This document shows, piece by piece, positions 8,459 through 17,458 of a stretch of DNA of 64,000 bases (its first letter is position 1; each line of letters starts with the position of its first letter). Where the stretch lies: assembly GCF_046237015.1 (NCBI RefSeq), contig NZ_JBJYIN010000018.1, forward strand, positions 1-64,000. The letters are read 5' to 3'. A program made the translations under genes and the position numbers. Origin of the DNA: JBJYIN01 sp046237015. Its GTDB lineage: Bacteria; Pseudomonadota; Gammaproteobacteria; Enterobacterales; Enterobacteriaceae. The notes under the pieces are model-generated. The model did no database searches and was not told where the DNA came from. It worked only from the letters and a program-made list of their open reading frames with translations.

Positions 8459-9114
8459 TGCGGCGACTTATCGCTCGTGAACTGCGCGTTGCATTGCGTA
8501 ATAACGCAGAAATCCTCAATCCACTGTGGTTTTTCCTGATCGTGATCATCCTGTTTCCATTAGCTATTGGGCCGGAGCCACAGTTATTAATGCGCATTGC
8601 GCCGGGCGTGGTATGGGTCGCCGCTTTGCTGGCGTCGTTGCTGGCGATGGATCGTCTTTTTCGTGATGACTTTCAGGATGGTTCGCTGGAGCAATTGCTG
8701 CTGCTGCCTTTACCTTTACCGTTAGTGGTGTTGGCGAAAGTGGTGGTGCATTGGATGGTCAGCGGGTTGCCGCTATTAGTGCTTTCACCACTGGCGGCGC
8801 TCTTATTCGGGTTGGATTGGCGCAGCTGGCAGGTAATGGCGCTAACGCTATTGCTGAGTACGCCAACGTTGAGCTTTCTGGGCGCGATCGGCGCAGGATT
8901 AACCGTTGGGTTACGGCGTAGCGGTGTCTTACTCAGCCTGTTGGTGTTACCGCTCACCATTCCCCTATTAATTTTTGCTACAGCGGCCGTTGACGCCGCC
9001 ATGATGCAATTGCCGGTCGGCGGATATCTGGCGCTTCTTGGCGCATTTTTAGCTGGCAGCGCGACCCTAAGCCCGTTTGCCACGGCGGCAGCGCTACGGG
9101 TGAGCATACAATAA
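8458..9114 (+). CDS. ccmB: heme exporter membrane protein CcmB
   Basis: Membrane partner of CcmA in the ABC-type complex acting on CcmE-heme. The 218-aa product has about six hydrophobic segments and a charged cytoplasmic loop (DRLFRDDFQDGSLEQLL near residue 65) typical of CcmB. Its start overlaps the ccmA stop by one base (TAATG), and ccmC follows after 61 bp. Confidence 0.95.
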   Translation: MRRLIARELRVALRNNAEILNPLWFFLIVIILFPLAIGPEPQLLMRIAPGVVWVAALLASLLAMDRLFRDDFQDGSLEQLLLLPLPLPLVVLAKVVVHWMVSGLPLLVLSPLAALLFGLDWRSWQVMALTLLLSTPTLSFLGAIGAGLTVGLRRSGVLLSLLVLPLTIPLLIFATAAVDAAMMQLPVGGYLALLGAFLAGSATLSPFATAAALRVSIQ

Positions 9115-9175
9115 TTTTTCGATCTCAAGATCGCATTCGCCATCCTGCTGGGGTGGTTTTACGCAGAGTGAGCAC

Positions 9176-9919
9176 ATGACTATGGTGAAAAAAAACGATC
9201 AGCTTACGCAACCGGCACGCCTTTATCGCCTTTGCGGCAGGCTTATTCCCTGGTTTGCCGTGATCAGCATTGCATTGCTGATCGGCGGTTGTCTGCTGGG
9301 CTTTGGTTTTGCGCCAGCCGACTATCAGCAAGGGCAAGGTTATCGCATCATGTATTTACATGTGCCAGCGGCGGTGTGGTCAATGGGTGTTTATGCCTCG
9401 ATGGCGATTTGCGCACTGGTCGGCATGATTAGGCGATCAAAAACGGCGGAGCTTGCTGTCGCGGCGATGGCGCCCGTCGGTGCGGTGTTTACCTTTATTG
9501 CACTCACTACCGGTTCCACATGGGGGAAACCCATGTGGGGGACGTGGTGGGTATGGGATGCACGTCTGACGTCGGAGCTGGTTCTACTGTTTTTGTACGT
9601 TGGTGTGATTGCGCTCTATAACGCGTTTGACGATCGCCGTCTTGCTGGTCGTGCGGCTGCCATTCTGGTGTTGGTCGGCGTGGTGAATTTACCCATCATT
9701 CACTTTTCGGTCGAATGGTGGAATACCCTGCATCAGGGGTCGACAAAAATGCAAAAAACCATCGATCCAGCGATGCGTCTTCCATTGAGGTTGATGATGT
9801 TAGGGTTTATGAGTTTATTCGTGACGTTGTCACTAATGAGGCTGAGAAATTTGATCCTGGTGCAGCAACGTCGAGCGCCTTGGGTGGCGACGTTGCTCGG
9901 TAAAGGAGGAATGGCATGA
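9176..9919 (+). CDS. ccmC: heme handling protein CcmC
   Basis: Membrane protein that loads heme onto the chaperone CcmE. The 247-aa product has six transmembrane segments and the WWD-type motif WGTWWVWDARLTSE (near residue 120), flanked by periplasmic His residues (YLHVPAA, IHFSVEWW) expected to ligate heme. Either ATG 9176 or ATG 9182 could start translation. The stop overlaps ccmD. Confidence 0.95.
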   Translation: MTMVKKNDQLTQPARLYRLCGRLIPWFAVISIALLIGGCLLGFGFAPADYQQGQGYRIMYLHVPAAVWSMGVYASMAICALVGMIRRSKTAELAVAAMAPVGAVFTFIALTTGSTWGKPMWGTWWVWDARLTSELVLLFLYVGVIALYNAFDDRRLAGRAAAILVLVGVVNLPIIHFSVEWWNTLHQGSTKMQKTIDPAMRLPLRLMMLGFMSLFVTLSLMRLRNLILVQQRRAPWVATLLGKGGMA

Positions 9920-10140
9920 TGAGCATCGCATTCACGAGTTGGCAGGATTTCTTTGCGATGGGAGGCTATGCCTTCTATGTTTGGCTGGCGACGGCATTAA
10001 CCCTGTTACCACTGTGCGCATTGGTTGGACATACCCTATGGTGTCGACGTGCGTTGCTACGTGATATCCAACGACAGCAGGCACGGGAGCAGCGTAAACA
10101 GACGGCTCGCCAGTCTGAAATGGCGGAGGGGGCTCAATGA
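9916..10140 (+). CDS. ccmD: heme exporter small subunit CcmD
   Basis: Small membrane protein that stabilises CcmABC-CcmE and helps release holo-CcmE. The 74-aa product has one central transmembrane helix and a basic, Gln-rich cytoplasmic tail, as in the family, and begins with the family-like SWQDFFAMGGY. It overlaps ccmC and ccmE by 4 bp each. Confidence 0.93.
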   Translation: MMSIAFTSWQDFFAMGGYAFYVWLATALTLLPLCALVGHTLWCRRALLRDIQRQQAREQRKQTARQSEMAEGAQ

Positions 10141-10622
10141 CTTTACCGCGTAAAACCCGCCTCTACGCTATTCTGGCTGTTGTCAGCGGGGTGGTTCTGA
10201 CGATTGCGCTAACGCTCTATGCGTTACGTTCCAATATCGATCTCTTCTATACCCCTGGCGAAATTCTCTATGGCAAGCACGAAACGCAGGAAAAACCGGC
10301 GATCGGACAACGTTTGCGCGTCGGCGGCATGGTGATGCCGGGCAGCGTACGGCGGGATAGTCAGAGCTTGCAGGTACATTTCACGGTTTATGATGCGCAG
10401 GGGTCTGTAGAGGTGACGTATCAGGGGATCCTGCCTGACTTGTTCCGCGAGGGACAAGGCGTGGTCGCCCAGGGCGTGTTGGATTCTGACAGTCATATTG
10501 CGGCAAAAGAAGTATTGGCCCGACACGATGAGAATTACACCCCGCCAGAAGTCAAAGCGGCAATGGAAGAACAGCATCATCGTGCGCCGTCGTCAGTGGC
10601 CAAAGAGGACACTCGTCTATGA
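10137..10622 (+). CDS. ccmE: heme chaperone CcmE
   Basis: Periplasmic, membrane-anchored chaperone that carries covalently bound heme from CcmC to CcmFH. The 161-aa product has an N-terminal anchor and a beta-barrel OB fold. The heme-binding motif is ARHDENYTPPE, whose His falls at residue 130, the position of the E. coli heme-binding His. The C-terminal tail is polar. It overlaps ccmD and ccmF by 4 bp. Confidence 0.96.
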   Translation: MTLPRKTRLYAILAVVSGVVLTIALTLYALRSNIDLFYTPGEILYGKHETQEKPAIGQRLRVGGMVMPGSVRRDSQSLQVHFTVYDAQGSVEVTYQGILPDLFREGQGVVAQGVLDSDSHIAAKEVLARHDENYTPPEVKAAMEEQHHRAPSSVAKEDTRL

Positions 10623-12574
10623 TGCCGGAAATTGGCAATTATCTGCTGTGTCTGGCGTTGGGCATTGCGCTGCTGCTCAGTATTTACCCGCTGTGGGGCG
10701 CATCACGACAGGATGTGCGTCTGATGGCACTGGCACGTCCATTAGCCTGGGCTTTGTTCGCCTGCATTCTGGCTTCCTTCCTTATTCTGGTATACGTGTT
10801 GGTCATTAACGATTTCACAGTTCTGTACGTCGCAAACAATTCGAATCGTGCGCTACCTGTGTGGTATCGCGTCGCGGCGGCATGGGGCGCACACGAAGGA
10901 TCGTTATTACTCTGGGTTTTGTTGATGAGCGGCTGGACCTTTGCCGTCGCGCTCTTTAGCCGTGGCATGTCACTTGATGCGGTGGCGCGGGTGCTTGCGG
11001 TGATGGGGATGATTAATGTCGGCTTTTTGCTGTTCATCGTGCTGACGTCGAACCCTTTTACCCGTACGTTGCCCGATTTCCCGGTTGATGGACGCGATCT
11101 CAATCCGTTGCTTCAGGATGTTGGGCTTATTTTCCACCCGCCATTGCTTTATATGGGCTATGTCGGGTTTTCCGTGGCATTCGCTTTTGCCGTTGCCTCT
11201 CTGCTGGCTGGGCGGCTCGATAGCGCATGGGCGCGCTGGTCGCGACCGTGGACACAGGCGGCATGGTCATTTCTGACGCTGGGGATAGTGCTGGGATCGG
11301 GGTGGGCCTATTACGAGCTAGGTTGGGGAGGATGGTGGTTCTGGGACCCGGTGGAAAACGCCTCGCTGATGCCGTGGTTGGTCGGTACAGCATTGATGCA
11401 TTCTCTGTCTGTGACGGAAAAGCGTGGCAGCTTCAAAGCATGGACGGTGTTACTGGCAATCGGCGCGTTTTCACTTTGCCTGCTGGGAACATTCTTGGTG
11501 CGTTCAGGGGTATTGGTTTCGGTACACGCGTTCGCTTCTGACCCATCGCGCGGGATGTTCATTCTGGCCTTTTTAGTCATCGTTATCGGCGGTTCGTTGC
11601 TGCTGTTCGCCATCAAAGGCAATCGGGTACGGGCGCGGGTCACCAATTCTCTCTGGTCACGTGAAACATTTTTGCTTGGTAATAACCTGATTTTGGTGGT
11701 GGCGACGCTTGTTGTCCTGCTGGGCACGTTACTGCCACTGGTGCATAAGCAACTAGGGCTAGGGAGTATCTCGATTGGAGCACCGTTCTTTAACACCATG
11801 TTCACCGTATTGATGGCACCGTTTGCCCTGCTGTTAGGCGTGGGGCCGCTGGTTCGCTGGCGACGGGACGAATCGAAAAAGTTGCGTAAGCTGCTTTTGA
11901 TCTCGCTGGTGGCGACGATAGCACTGTCGCTGCTGCTGCCGTGGTGGTTACAGGACACGATTATCGCCATGACGGTGGTTGGCCTGTCGATGGCGCTGTG
12001 GGTGTTCTTTTTAACATTGTATGACCTGCGAGCCAATGCCACCCGGCGTCATGGGTTGTGGCGTGGATTAACCACGCTATCACGCAGTCAGTGGGGGATG
12101 GTCTGCGGTCATATTGGGGTCGCGGTGACCATCGTGGGGATTGCCTTTAGCCAAAATTATAGCGTTGAGCGTGATGTCCGCATGAAGGCGGGCGATAGCG
12201 TACAGATTCATGATTATCGTTTCACGTTCCAGGGTGTGCGTGATGTTGTTGGCCCCAATTGGCATAGCGGAAAAGGGACGATTGAGGTGACACATAACGG
12301 TCACCCGGAAGCGATTTTGAAGGCTGAAAAGCGGTTTTATAACACCAGTGGCATGATCATGACAGAAGCCGCGATTGATGCAGGGTTGACCCGCGATCTT
12401 TATGCAGCATTAGGCGAAGAACTGGATGATGGTAGCTGGGCCGTACGGCTTTATTACAAACCCTTTATGCGCTGGATATGGTATGGCGGGGGATTCATGG
12501 CATTAGGCGGTATTCTCTGCATGTTAGATCCACGTTATCGCCTGCGCCGTACCGTGCGGGAGACCATCTCATGA
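10619..12574 (+). CDS. ccmF: heme lyase CcmF
   Basis: Large membrane subunit of the general cytochrome c heme lyase, which attaches heme to CxxCH sites. The 651-aa product has many transmembrane segments, the WWD motif GWGGWWFWDPVENAS and His-containing periplasmic loops (AHEGS, FHPPLLY, LVHK). It is the paralogue of NrfE at 4566. ATGA overlaps join it to ccmE and ccmG. Confidence 0.96.
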   Translation: MMPEIGNYLLCLALGIALLLSIYPLWGASRQDVRLMALARPLAWALFACILASFLILVYVLVINDFTVLYVANNSNRALPVWYRVAAAWGAHEGSLLLWVLLMSGWTFAVALFSRGMSLDAVARVLAVMGMINVGFLLFIVLTSNPFTRTLPDFPVDGRDLNPLLQDVGLIFHPPLLYMGYVGFSVAFAFAVASLLAGRLDSAWARWSRPWTQAAWSFLTLGIVLGSGWAYYELGWGGWWFWDPVENASLMPWLVGTALMHSLSVTEKRGSFKAWTVLLAIGAFSLCLLGTFLVRSGVLVSVHAFASDPSRGMFILAFLVIVIGGSLLLFAIKGNRVRARVTNSLWSRETFLLGNNLILVVATLVVLLGTLLPLVHKQLGLGSISIGAPFFNTMFTVLMAPFALLLGVGPLVRWRRDESKKLRKLLLISLVATIALSLLLPWWLQDTIIAMTVVGLSMALWVFFLTLYDLRANATRRHGLWRGLTTLSRSQWGMVCGHIGVAVTIVGIAFSQNYSVERDVRMKAGDSVQIHDYRFTFQGVRDVVGPNWHSGKGTIEVTHNGHPEAILKAEKRFYNTSGMIMTEAAIDAGLTRDLYAALGEELDDGSWAVRLYYKPFMRWIWYGGGFMALGGILCMLDPRYRLRRTVRETIS

Positions 12575-13128
12575 ACCGTAAAATATTGTTTATCCCATTA
12601 ATCCTTTTTTTACTGTTGGCCATCGCCTTGTTATGGCAATTGGTGCGTAACAGTCATGGCGACGATCCTACGCGGCTGGAGTCAGCACTGATAGGCAAGC
12701 CGGTACCCGCATTTCGCTTGGAGTCACTGGATCAACCGGGAAAAGTTTACAACCAGTCAGAGTTCAGTGATGGCAAACCGTTGTTGTTGAATGTCTGGGC
12801 GACCTGGTGCCCTACGTGCAGGGCGGAGCATCAGTTCCTGAATACGCTGGCGGCGCAGGGAATTCGAGTCGTGGGGATGAATTATAAAGACGAACGTTCA
12901 AAAGCCGTCAATTGGTTGAATGAACTTGGTAATCCCTATGCACTCAGCCTGTTTGATGGCAACGGTATGTTGGGGCTCGATCTTGGCGTATATGGCGCAC
13001 CGGAAACCTTCTTGATAGATGGGCGTGGCATTATTCGCTATCGTCACTCTGGCGATCTTAATCCGCAGGTGTGGCGAGAAACGTTGCAACCGCTGTGGGA
13101 AAAATACAGTCGGGAGGGCGGAGCATGA
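12571..13128 (+). CDS. ccmG: thiol:disulfide interchange protein CcmG (DsbE)
   Basis: Membrane-anchored periplasmic thioredoxin that reduces the apocytochrome CxxCH or CcmH during heme attachment. The 185-aa product has an N-terminal anchor and a thioredoxin fold with active site WCPTC, and the family cis-Pro region (GVYGAPETFLID). ATG 12571 overlaps the ccmF stop by 4 bp and gives the E. coli length. Confidence 0.95.
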   Translation: MNRKILFIPLILFLLLAIALLWQLVRNSHGDDPTRLESALIGKPVPAFRLESLDQPGKVYNQSEFSDGKPLLLNVWATWCPTCRAEHQFLNTLAAQGIRVVGMNYKDERSKAVNWLNELGNPYALSLFDGNGMLGLDLGVYGAPETFLIDGRGIIRYRHSGDLNPQVWRETLQPLWEKYSREGGA

Positions 13129-13580
13129 AAATGTTCGGTTTCCTTGGCGCATTATTGCTGTCGTTTAGCGTATTGGCCTCATCGGAAGCATGGCGTTTTG
13201 ATAACGAGGCTCAGGAACAGCAGTTTCGTGAGTTGACCATGCAACTGCGTTGCCCCAAGTGTCAAAACAACAGTATTGCCGATTCGAATTCGATGATTGC
13301 TTCGGATATGCGGCAGAAAGTGTATGAGCTGATGCAACAGGGGCAAACCAAGCAACAGGTTGTTGATTATATGGTAGATCGTTACGGTTATTTTGTAACA
13401 TATGAGCCGCCGGTCACGCCCTTCACGGTCTTGCTGTGGTTGCTGCCAGCGCTGTTTCTGATAACAGGTGTATGGGCAATTCTTCGACGTTCGCGGCGTA
13501 TCGATCACGGTATGACGTCAATGAGCGAACAGGAAAAGAGACGACTACAGCGGTTGCTGGACAGTGAGGAGAAACGGTAA
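13125..13580 (+). CDS. ccmH: cytochrome c maturation protein CcmH (short form)
   Basis: Periplasmic thiol protein of the heme lyase. The 151-aa product has a signal peptide, the redox motif LRCPKCQNN and a C-terminal anchor. In E. coli K-12 CcmH is a fusion with CcmI. Here the two are separate genes, with this stop overlapping the next start by one base. ATG 13125 overlaps the ccmG stop. Confidence 0.94.
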   Translation: MKMFGFLGALLLSFSVLASSEAWRFDNEAQEQQFRELTMQLRCPKCQNNSIADSNSMIASDMRQKVYELMQQGQTKQQVVDYMVDRYGYFVTYEPPVTPFTVLLWLLPALFLITGVWAILRRSRRIDHGMTSMSEQEKRRLQRLLDSEEKR

Positions 13581-14449
13581 TGATGTTATTGATAACCACG
13601 ATCGTTTTATCCCTTGTCGCGCTGTCTGTTCTGCTGCTTGCGCCGTGGTCGGAACGGAGCGAGTACGATCGCGATGCGATCAATCAGGCGCTTTATCGCG
13701 ACCGCCTGCGTGAGATTCACGGGGATGTGGCCAGTGAGGCGGAACGTGCATATCTGGTTGAAGAGCTCCAGCATACGTTATTACAGGATATTCCCAGCGG
13801 TTCTGATGTTCAGTTACGTCCACTGAAACGTTGGGTACTGTTACCCGGAGTCTTTCTGCTTATCGTCGTTAGCGTTGGTGTATTTTGGCAAACATCGAAT
13901 GTGAACCGGGTTCAGGAATGGCGGCAGGTTGTCGCATTAACGCCAGGTTTAATGAAGCGTGCGTTGGATCAGAATGCTGAACCTCTGACGATCGAGGACG
14001 TTGCTCGACTGGGGTTGGGCTTGCGTAGCCAGTTGGAGATACAGCCTGATAATGCTCAGGACTGGTGGATGCTGGGGCGCATTGCTGGCTTACTGAATAA
14101 CTATGATACGGCGGTTCAGGCATTCGCCAACGCGTATAAGCTTGAGCCGAATAATGCCGATTTGGCGCTGGACTATGCTGATTTATTGTCGCGCTCTACT
14201 AATCCGCGTGACAGTCAGCGTGGCGGCGAGATGCTGCGTGAATTGCTGCATGCCGGGTCGACCAACGTGCGAGCGCTGAGTCTGCTGGCGTTCAATGCTT
14301 ATGAAGGTCAGCGTTATCAGGAAGCGATTGATGCCTGGCAGGCGATGTTGCGGGTGTTGCCGCAAAATGATACTCGCCGGGCTGTGATTGAGCGCAGTAT
14401 TATGCAGGCTGAAGCGTCGCTGGCGGCTGGGACAACAAAAGAAAAATAA
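13580..14449 (+). CDS. ccmI: cytochrome c maturation TPR protein CcmI
   Basis: Apocytochrome chaperone that binds the C-terminal helix of c-type apocytochromes and hands them to CcmFH. The 289-aa product has an N-terminal membrane helix, a coiled stretch, a second helix near residue 95 and C-terminal TPRs (NAQDWWMLGRIAGLLNNYDTAV...). It equals the C-terminal half of E. coli CcmH and is a paralogue of NrfG at 6830. It is the last gene of the operon. Confidence 0.92.
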   Translation: MMLLITTIVLSLVALSVLLLAPWSERSEYDRDAINQALYRDRLREIHGDVASEAERAYLVEELQHTLLQDIPSGSDVQLRPLKRWVLLPGVFLLIVVSVGVFWQTSNVNRVQEWRQVVALTPGLMKRALDQNAEPLTIEDVARLGLGLRSQLEIQPDNAQDWWMLGRIAGLLNNYDTAVQAFANAYKLEPNNADLALDYADLLSRSTNPRDSQRGGEMLRELLHAGSTNVRALSLLAFNAYEGQRYQEAIDAWQAMLRVLPQNDTRRAVIERSIMQAEASLAAGTTKEK

Positions 14450-14499
14450 GTACGGTAATGGCCGTGATTACGGTAATGACGTAAGCCCATTTCCTGCTA

Positions 14500-14533
14500 A
14501 ACAAGAGATCGGTCAGTCGGCTGATCTCTTGTT
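14500..14533 (+). terminator. hairpin after the ccm operon
   Basis: An 11-bp perfect inverted repeat (AACAAGAGATC / GATCTCTTGTT) with a 12-nt loop begins 51 nt after the ccmI stop. No U-tract follows, so it may stabilise the 3' end rather than act as a classical intrinsic terminator. Confidence 0.4.
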
Positions 14534-14818
14534 GGTCGCAACCATACCAAATCCATGATTCCTGCGAGAGCGGGAGTCTTTCTAAGATCAAAATATTATC
14601 TGAATAAACCCCTGCTTGTGGATGGCAGGGGATAGTGGTTTGTCTGCGACACTCAATCCGCCATTTTTTGCGGAGGGTGCAGACTAATGAAAAGTGGTTA
14701 TTTACCGCGGGACTTAAATCCATCATTTCTGATAAGTCAGGAATGTTTATGATATCAATGCGTTATTTGCAATAAAATCTCTGGCTGCGTGTGGTGATAT
14801 CGGTCTCATTGTTAGGTT

Positions 14819-14840
14819 GGGGACAGCGTATGCCGTCCCC
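14819..14840 (-). terminator. hairpin after the nap operon
   Basis: On the minus strand GGGGACGGC and GCTGTCCCC pair through 9 bp (one G.U) around an ATAC tetraloop, 22 nt past the napC stop. There is no strong U-run. Confidence 0.4.
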
Positions 14841-14862
14841 ATATTCGTGTTACAAGGGGGGC

Positions 14863-15462
14863 TTAGAACTCGTTTTTGACACCATGCATATCCGGAAGTT
14901 TATGCGCGATGCCTTTGTGGCAGTCGATGCAGGTCTGACCGGTTTTTATCGCTTCGCTGTGTTTTTCCGCCGCCACCGTTTTTTGTCCAGAGAAATCCAT
15001 ATAGTCAAAATTATGGCAATTGCGGCATTCCTGAGAATTGTTGCTCTTCATACGCCGCCATTCGTTTTGCGCCATGGCTAATCGATGGTCATCGAATTTT
15101 TGTGGTGTGTCGATGGTGCCCATTATTTTACCGTACAGCTCCTTGCTGGCCTGAATTTTACGTACCATTTTGGGTACAAACTCATGCGGCACATGGCAGT
15201 CAGGGCACGTTGCCCGAACACCACTGCGATTACTGTAGTGCACGGTGTCCATATATTCCTGATAGACAGTATTTCTCATCTCATGACAGCTGATACAAAA
15301 CGCCTCACTGTTGCTCATTTCCATGCTTTTCTGAAATGTCGCGAGGAAGAAAATACCGCCAGCAAAGCCGATGATGAGTAAGGTTCCCAGCGCCAGCCGA
15401 CTTGGGCGACGCCACCATTGCCATATCTGACGTAACCGTCCCACGATCCCAGATTGCTTCAT
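14863..15462 (-). CDS. napC: tetraheme quinol dehydrogenase NapC
   Basis: Membrane-anchored cytochrome of the NapC/NirT family that oxidises quinol and reduces NapB. The 199-aa product has one N-terminal transmembrane helix followed by four CxxCH motifs (CISCH, CPDCH, CRNCH, CIDCH). I prefer ATG 15462, with GAGG six nt upstream, over the in-frame GTG at 15474 because it gives the E. coli length. It is the last gene of napFDAGHBC. Confidence 0.95.
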   Translation of the reverse strand: MKQSGIVGRLRQIWQWWRRPSRLALGTLLIIGFAGGIFFLATFQKSMEMSNSEAFCISCHEMRNTVYQEYMDTVHYSNRSGVRATCPDCHVPHEFVPKMVRKIQASKELYGKIMGTIDTPQKFDDHRLAMAQNEWRRMKSNNSQECRNCHNFDYMDFSGQKTVAAEKHSEAIKTGQTCIDCHKGIAHKLPDMHGVKNEF

Positions 15463-15470
15463 TGAAAACC

Positions 15471-15914
15471 TCACTGTCCAAAACCTTTAGATGGGACGAA
15501 TGTGTTGCCAGTAATCGGCGTCGCATCCGTTTGTGGCACGTGACATTGCAGACAGAAATAGCGTGCTGGCGCAACATTGCCGAGCACCTTGCCGTCCCGA
15601 TCCACAAAGTGGGTCGGACTCACGCGAGGCGCGCCGCTGGAACGGTAATTTTCTACGCTATGGCACTGTAGGCAGCGGTTAAACGTTGGGGTGACTTGAT
15701 AACCATCCACGCTGTGGGGGATCATCGGCGGCTGGTTCACATAGTTGAGCGCCATACGATCCTGCTGCTTCGGCATACGATTATTTCCCGGTTGTGTTGC
15801 TGATATTTCCGGTGACTGGCTCAAATCGACCTGCGCAGCGGCTATTGCACTGCTCATCATAGCCAGGGCGGTTATCCAGCGAAACCATCCCGTTCTTAGG
15901 CTCTGGCTTTTCAT
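15471..15914 (-). CDS. napB: diheme cytochrome NapB
   Basis: Periplasmic small subunit of nitrate reductase that passes electrons from NapC or NapH to NapA. The 147-aa product has a signal peptide and two CxxCH motifs (both CLQCH). The conserved stretch NYVNQPPMIPHS carries a heme-ligand His. ATG 15914 overlaps the napH stop (ATGA) and gives the family length. Confidence 0.95.
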   Translation of the reverse strand: MKSQSLRTGWFRWITALAMMSSAIAAAQVDLSQSPEISATQPGNNRMPKQQDRMALNYVNQPPMIPHSVDGYQVTPTFNRCLQCHSVENYRSSGAPRVSPTHFVDRDGKVLGNVAPARYFCLQCHVPQTDATPITGNTFVPSKGFGQ

Positions 15915-16774
15915 GATTTTGCTCCCGATTTCCATCTAAGGGTTATTTTAAAAACGTCTTCAGCGCAGACATCAATGCAACGTCCACATGTTATGCAGTC
16001 GCGGTCAGAGACCTGAACCGGACTGTTTTTATCCAGTAATGGCGCACGAAGTACCTGAGGTTCAGGACAGACATGAAAACAGTCCATACAACGAGTACAA
16101 CGTTCGCGTTCGGTGGCGGCGACCACCAGGGCACTTTTGCTGCTTATCGCACCATACAATGCCCCCGTTGGGCATAAATGCCCGCACCAGCCGTGTTCAA
16201 CGACTAACAGATCGAATAGAAACAGCGACAACAGCAGCCAGATGCCTGCACCAAATCCGAAAATTAATCCGCGTCCGGCCAGCGAAACCGGGTTAAGCCA
16301 TTCCCATAACAGACCGCCAGTGAATGCACTGCCCAGCACGATCAGAACCAGCAACAGGTAGCGTAGATGGCGGGGAAGGGTGGCAGAGGCGGTGATACCG
16401 AAGCGACGACGTAGCCAGGCGGCTAAGTCCGTTAACGGATTAATCGGGCAGACCCAACTACAGAACAGGCGTTTTCCGGTGATGGCATATCCCAATGCGA
16501 CAATCAACGCACCTGTTAACGCCAGGGTTGCTGGTAGTTGGCCGCTAGCCAGGCTTTGCAGGGTCATCAGCGGATCGCTGAGTGGTACGGTATCCAGCAA
16601 TCGACTGGCGCTGTAGTTACCGTGCAGGATCCAAAAGCCTAACCATGGACCGCAGAGAAACATGAGCAGTACCAGAGATTGCGTCAGACGGCGTAGTACC
16701 AGCCAACGATGGCTAAGCCACCAGCCTTTTTTGTTTCTGGCTTCTCGTCCGGCATCTTGCTTACGATTTGCCAT
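15911..16774 (-). CDS. napH: quinol dehydrogenase membrane component NapH
   Basis: Membrane iron-sulfur protein that with NapG forms an alternative quinol dehydrogenase feeding Nap. The 287-aa product equals the E. coli length when started at ATG 16774. It has four hydrophobic segments, the CxxxCP motifs CSWVCP and CGHLCP, and two C-terminal ferredoxin clusters (CTRCMDCFHVCP, CITCGRCIDVC). The start overlaps napG by 14 bp. Confidence 0.94.
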   Translation of the reverse strand: MANRKQDAGREARNKKGWWLSHRWLVLRRLTQSLVLLMFLCGPWLGFWILHGNYSASRLLDTVPLSDPLMTLQSLASGQLPATLALTGALIVALGYAITGKRLFCSWVCPINPLTDLAAWLRRRFGITASATLPRHLRYLLLVLIVLGSAFTGGLLWEWLNPVSLAGRGLIFGFGAGIWLLLSLFLFDLLVVEHGWCGHLCPTGALYGAISSKSALVVAATERERCTRCMDCFHVCPEPQVLRAPLLDKNSPVQVSDRDCITCGRCIDVCAEDVFKITLRWKSGAKS

Positions 16775-17453
16775 CGCGTGCCTCCAGCCAACTGAACCGA
16801 TAGTGATGTCCAAGTTCCCCTTTCGCCAGCGTGCGAGGCAGGACCTTTATTGCCGGTTGTTCCAACACACAGGCTTTTTCACACTTGCCGCAGCCAGTAC
16901 AGCTATCGCTGTGGACGATAGGCAGAAAACGGGCGTGTTTACCGGTACGGGCGTTACGCTCGGGCTCAAGTGTGATCGCGCTATCAATAAGGGGGCAGAC
17001 GCGATAGCAAACATCGCAGCGTAACCCCTGATAATTCAGGCAATTTTCCTGATCTAACAGCACCGCCAGCCCCATACGCGCGTCATCAATGGACGCTAAC
17101 GACTGCAAGGCTCCGCTGGGACAGGCAACCACGCAAGGAATGTCTTCACACATTTCACATGGAACATCGCGAGCGGCAAAATACGGTGTCCCTGCCGTCG
17201 TACCGGATGCCAGCGTCGCCAGTTTCAGCGTATCGTATGGACAGGCCTGAACACATTGACCACAGCGCACACAGGCACTGGAAAACGCCGTTTCAGCCAG
17301 CGCACCCGGTGGACGCAGATGGATAGCGTCAGCCTGACTGCGCCGCTGCTGTATGCCGAGTACCACAACCGCCGCCGATAAACCGGCAACGGCGCGGACG
17401 GTGTCACGCAGAAAGCGACGGCGAGCGGATTGTGAATTATCGGGACGAGCCAT
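16761..17453 (-). CDS. napG: ferredoxin-type quinol dehydrogenase NapG
   Basis: Periplasmic iron-sulfur partner of NapH. The 230-aa product has a twin-arginine-like signal (ARRRFLRD) and four [4Fe-4S] motifs: CVRCGQCVQACP, CEMCEDIPCVVACP, CLNYQGLRCDVCYRVCP and CTGCGKCEKAC. ATG 17453 lies 5 bp after the napA stop and gives the family N-terminus; a longer upstream reading would overlap napA. Confidence 0.95.
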   Translation of the reverse strand: MARPDNSQSARRRFLRDTVRAVAGLSAAVVVLGIQQRRSQADAIHLRPPGALAETAFSSACVRCGQCVQACPYDTLKLATLASGTTAGTPYFAARDVPCEMCEDIPCVVACPSGALQSLASIDDARMGLAVLLDQENCLNYQGLRCDVCYRVCPLIDSAITLEPERNARTGKHARFLPIVHSDSCTGCGKCEKACVLEQPAIKVLPRTLAKGELGHHYRFSWLEARDGKS

Positions 17454-17458
17454 ACGGA

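Larger units (their letters stand above)
14450..14862. other. convergent ccmI/napC intergenic region with hairpins
   Basis: No gene is visible. Three inverted repeats occur: an 11-bp perfect stem at 14500-14533 (AACAAGAGATC / GATCTCTTGTT), a 7-bp stem at 14609-14631 (CCCCTGC / GCAGGGG), and a 9-bp stem with one G.U at 14819-14840 just after napC. None has a clear U-tract, but the outer two are placed to end the converging ccm and nap transcripts. Confidence 0.45.
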
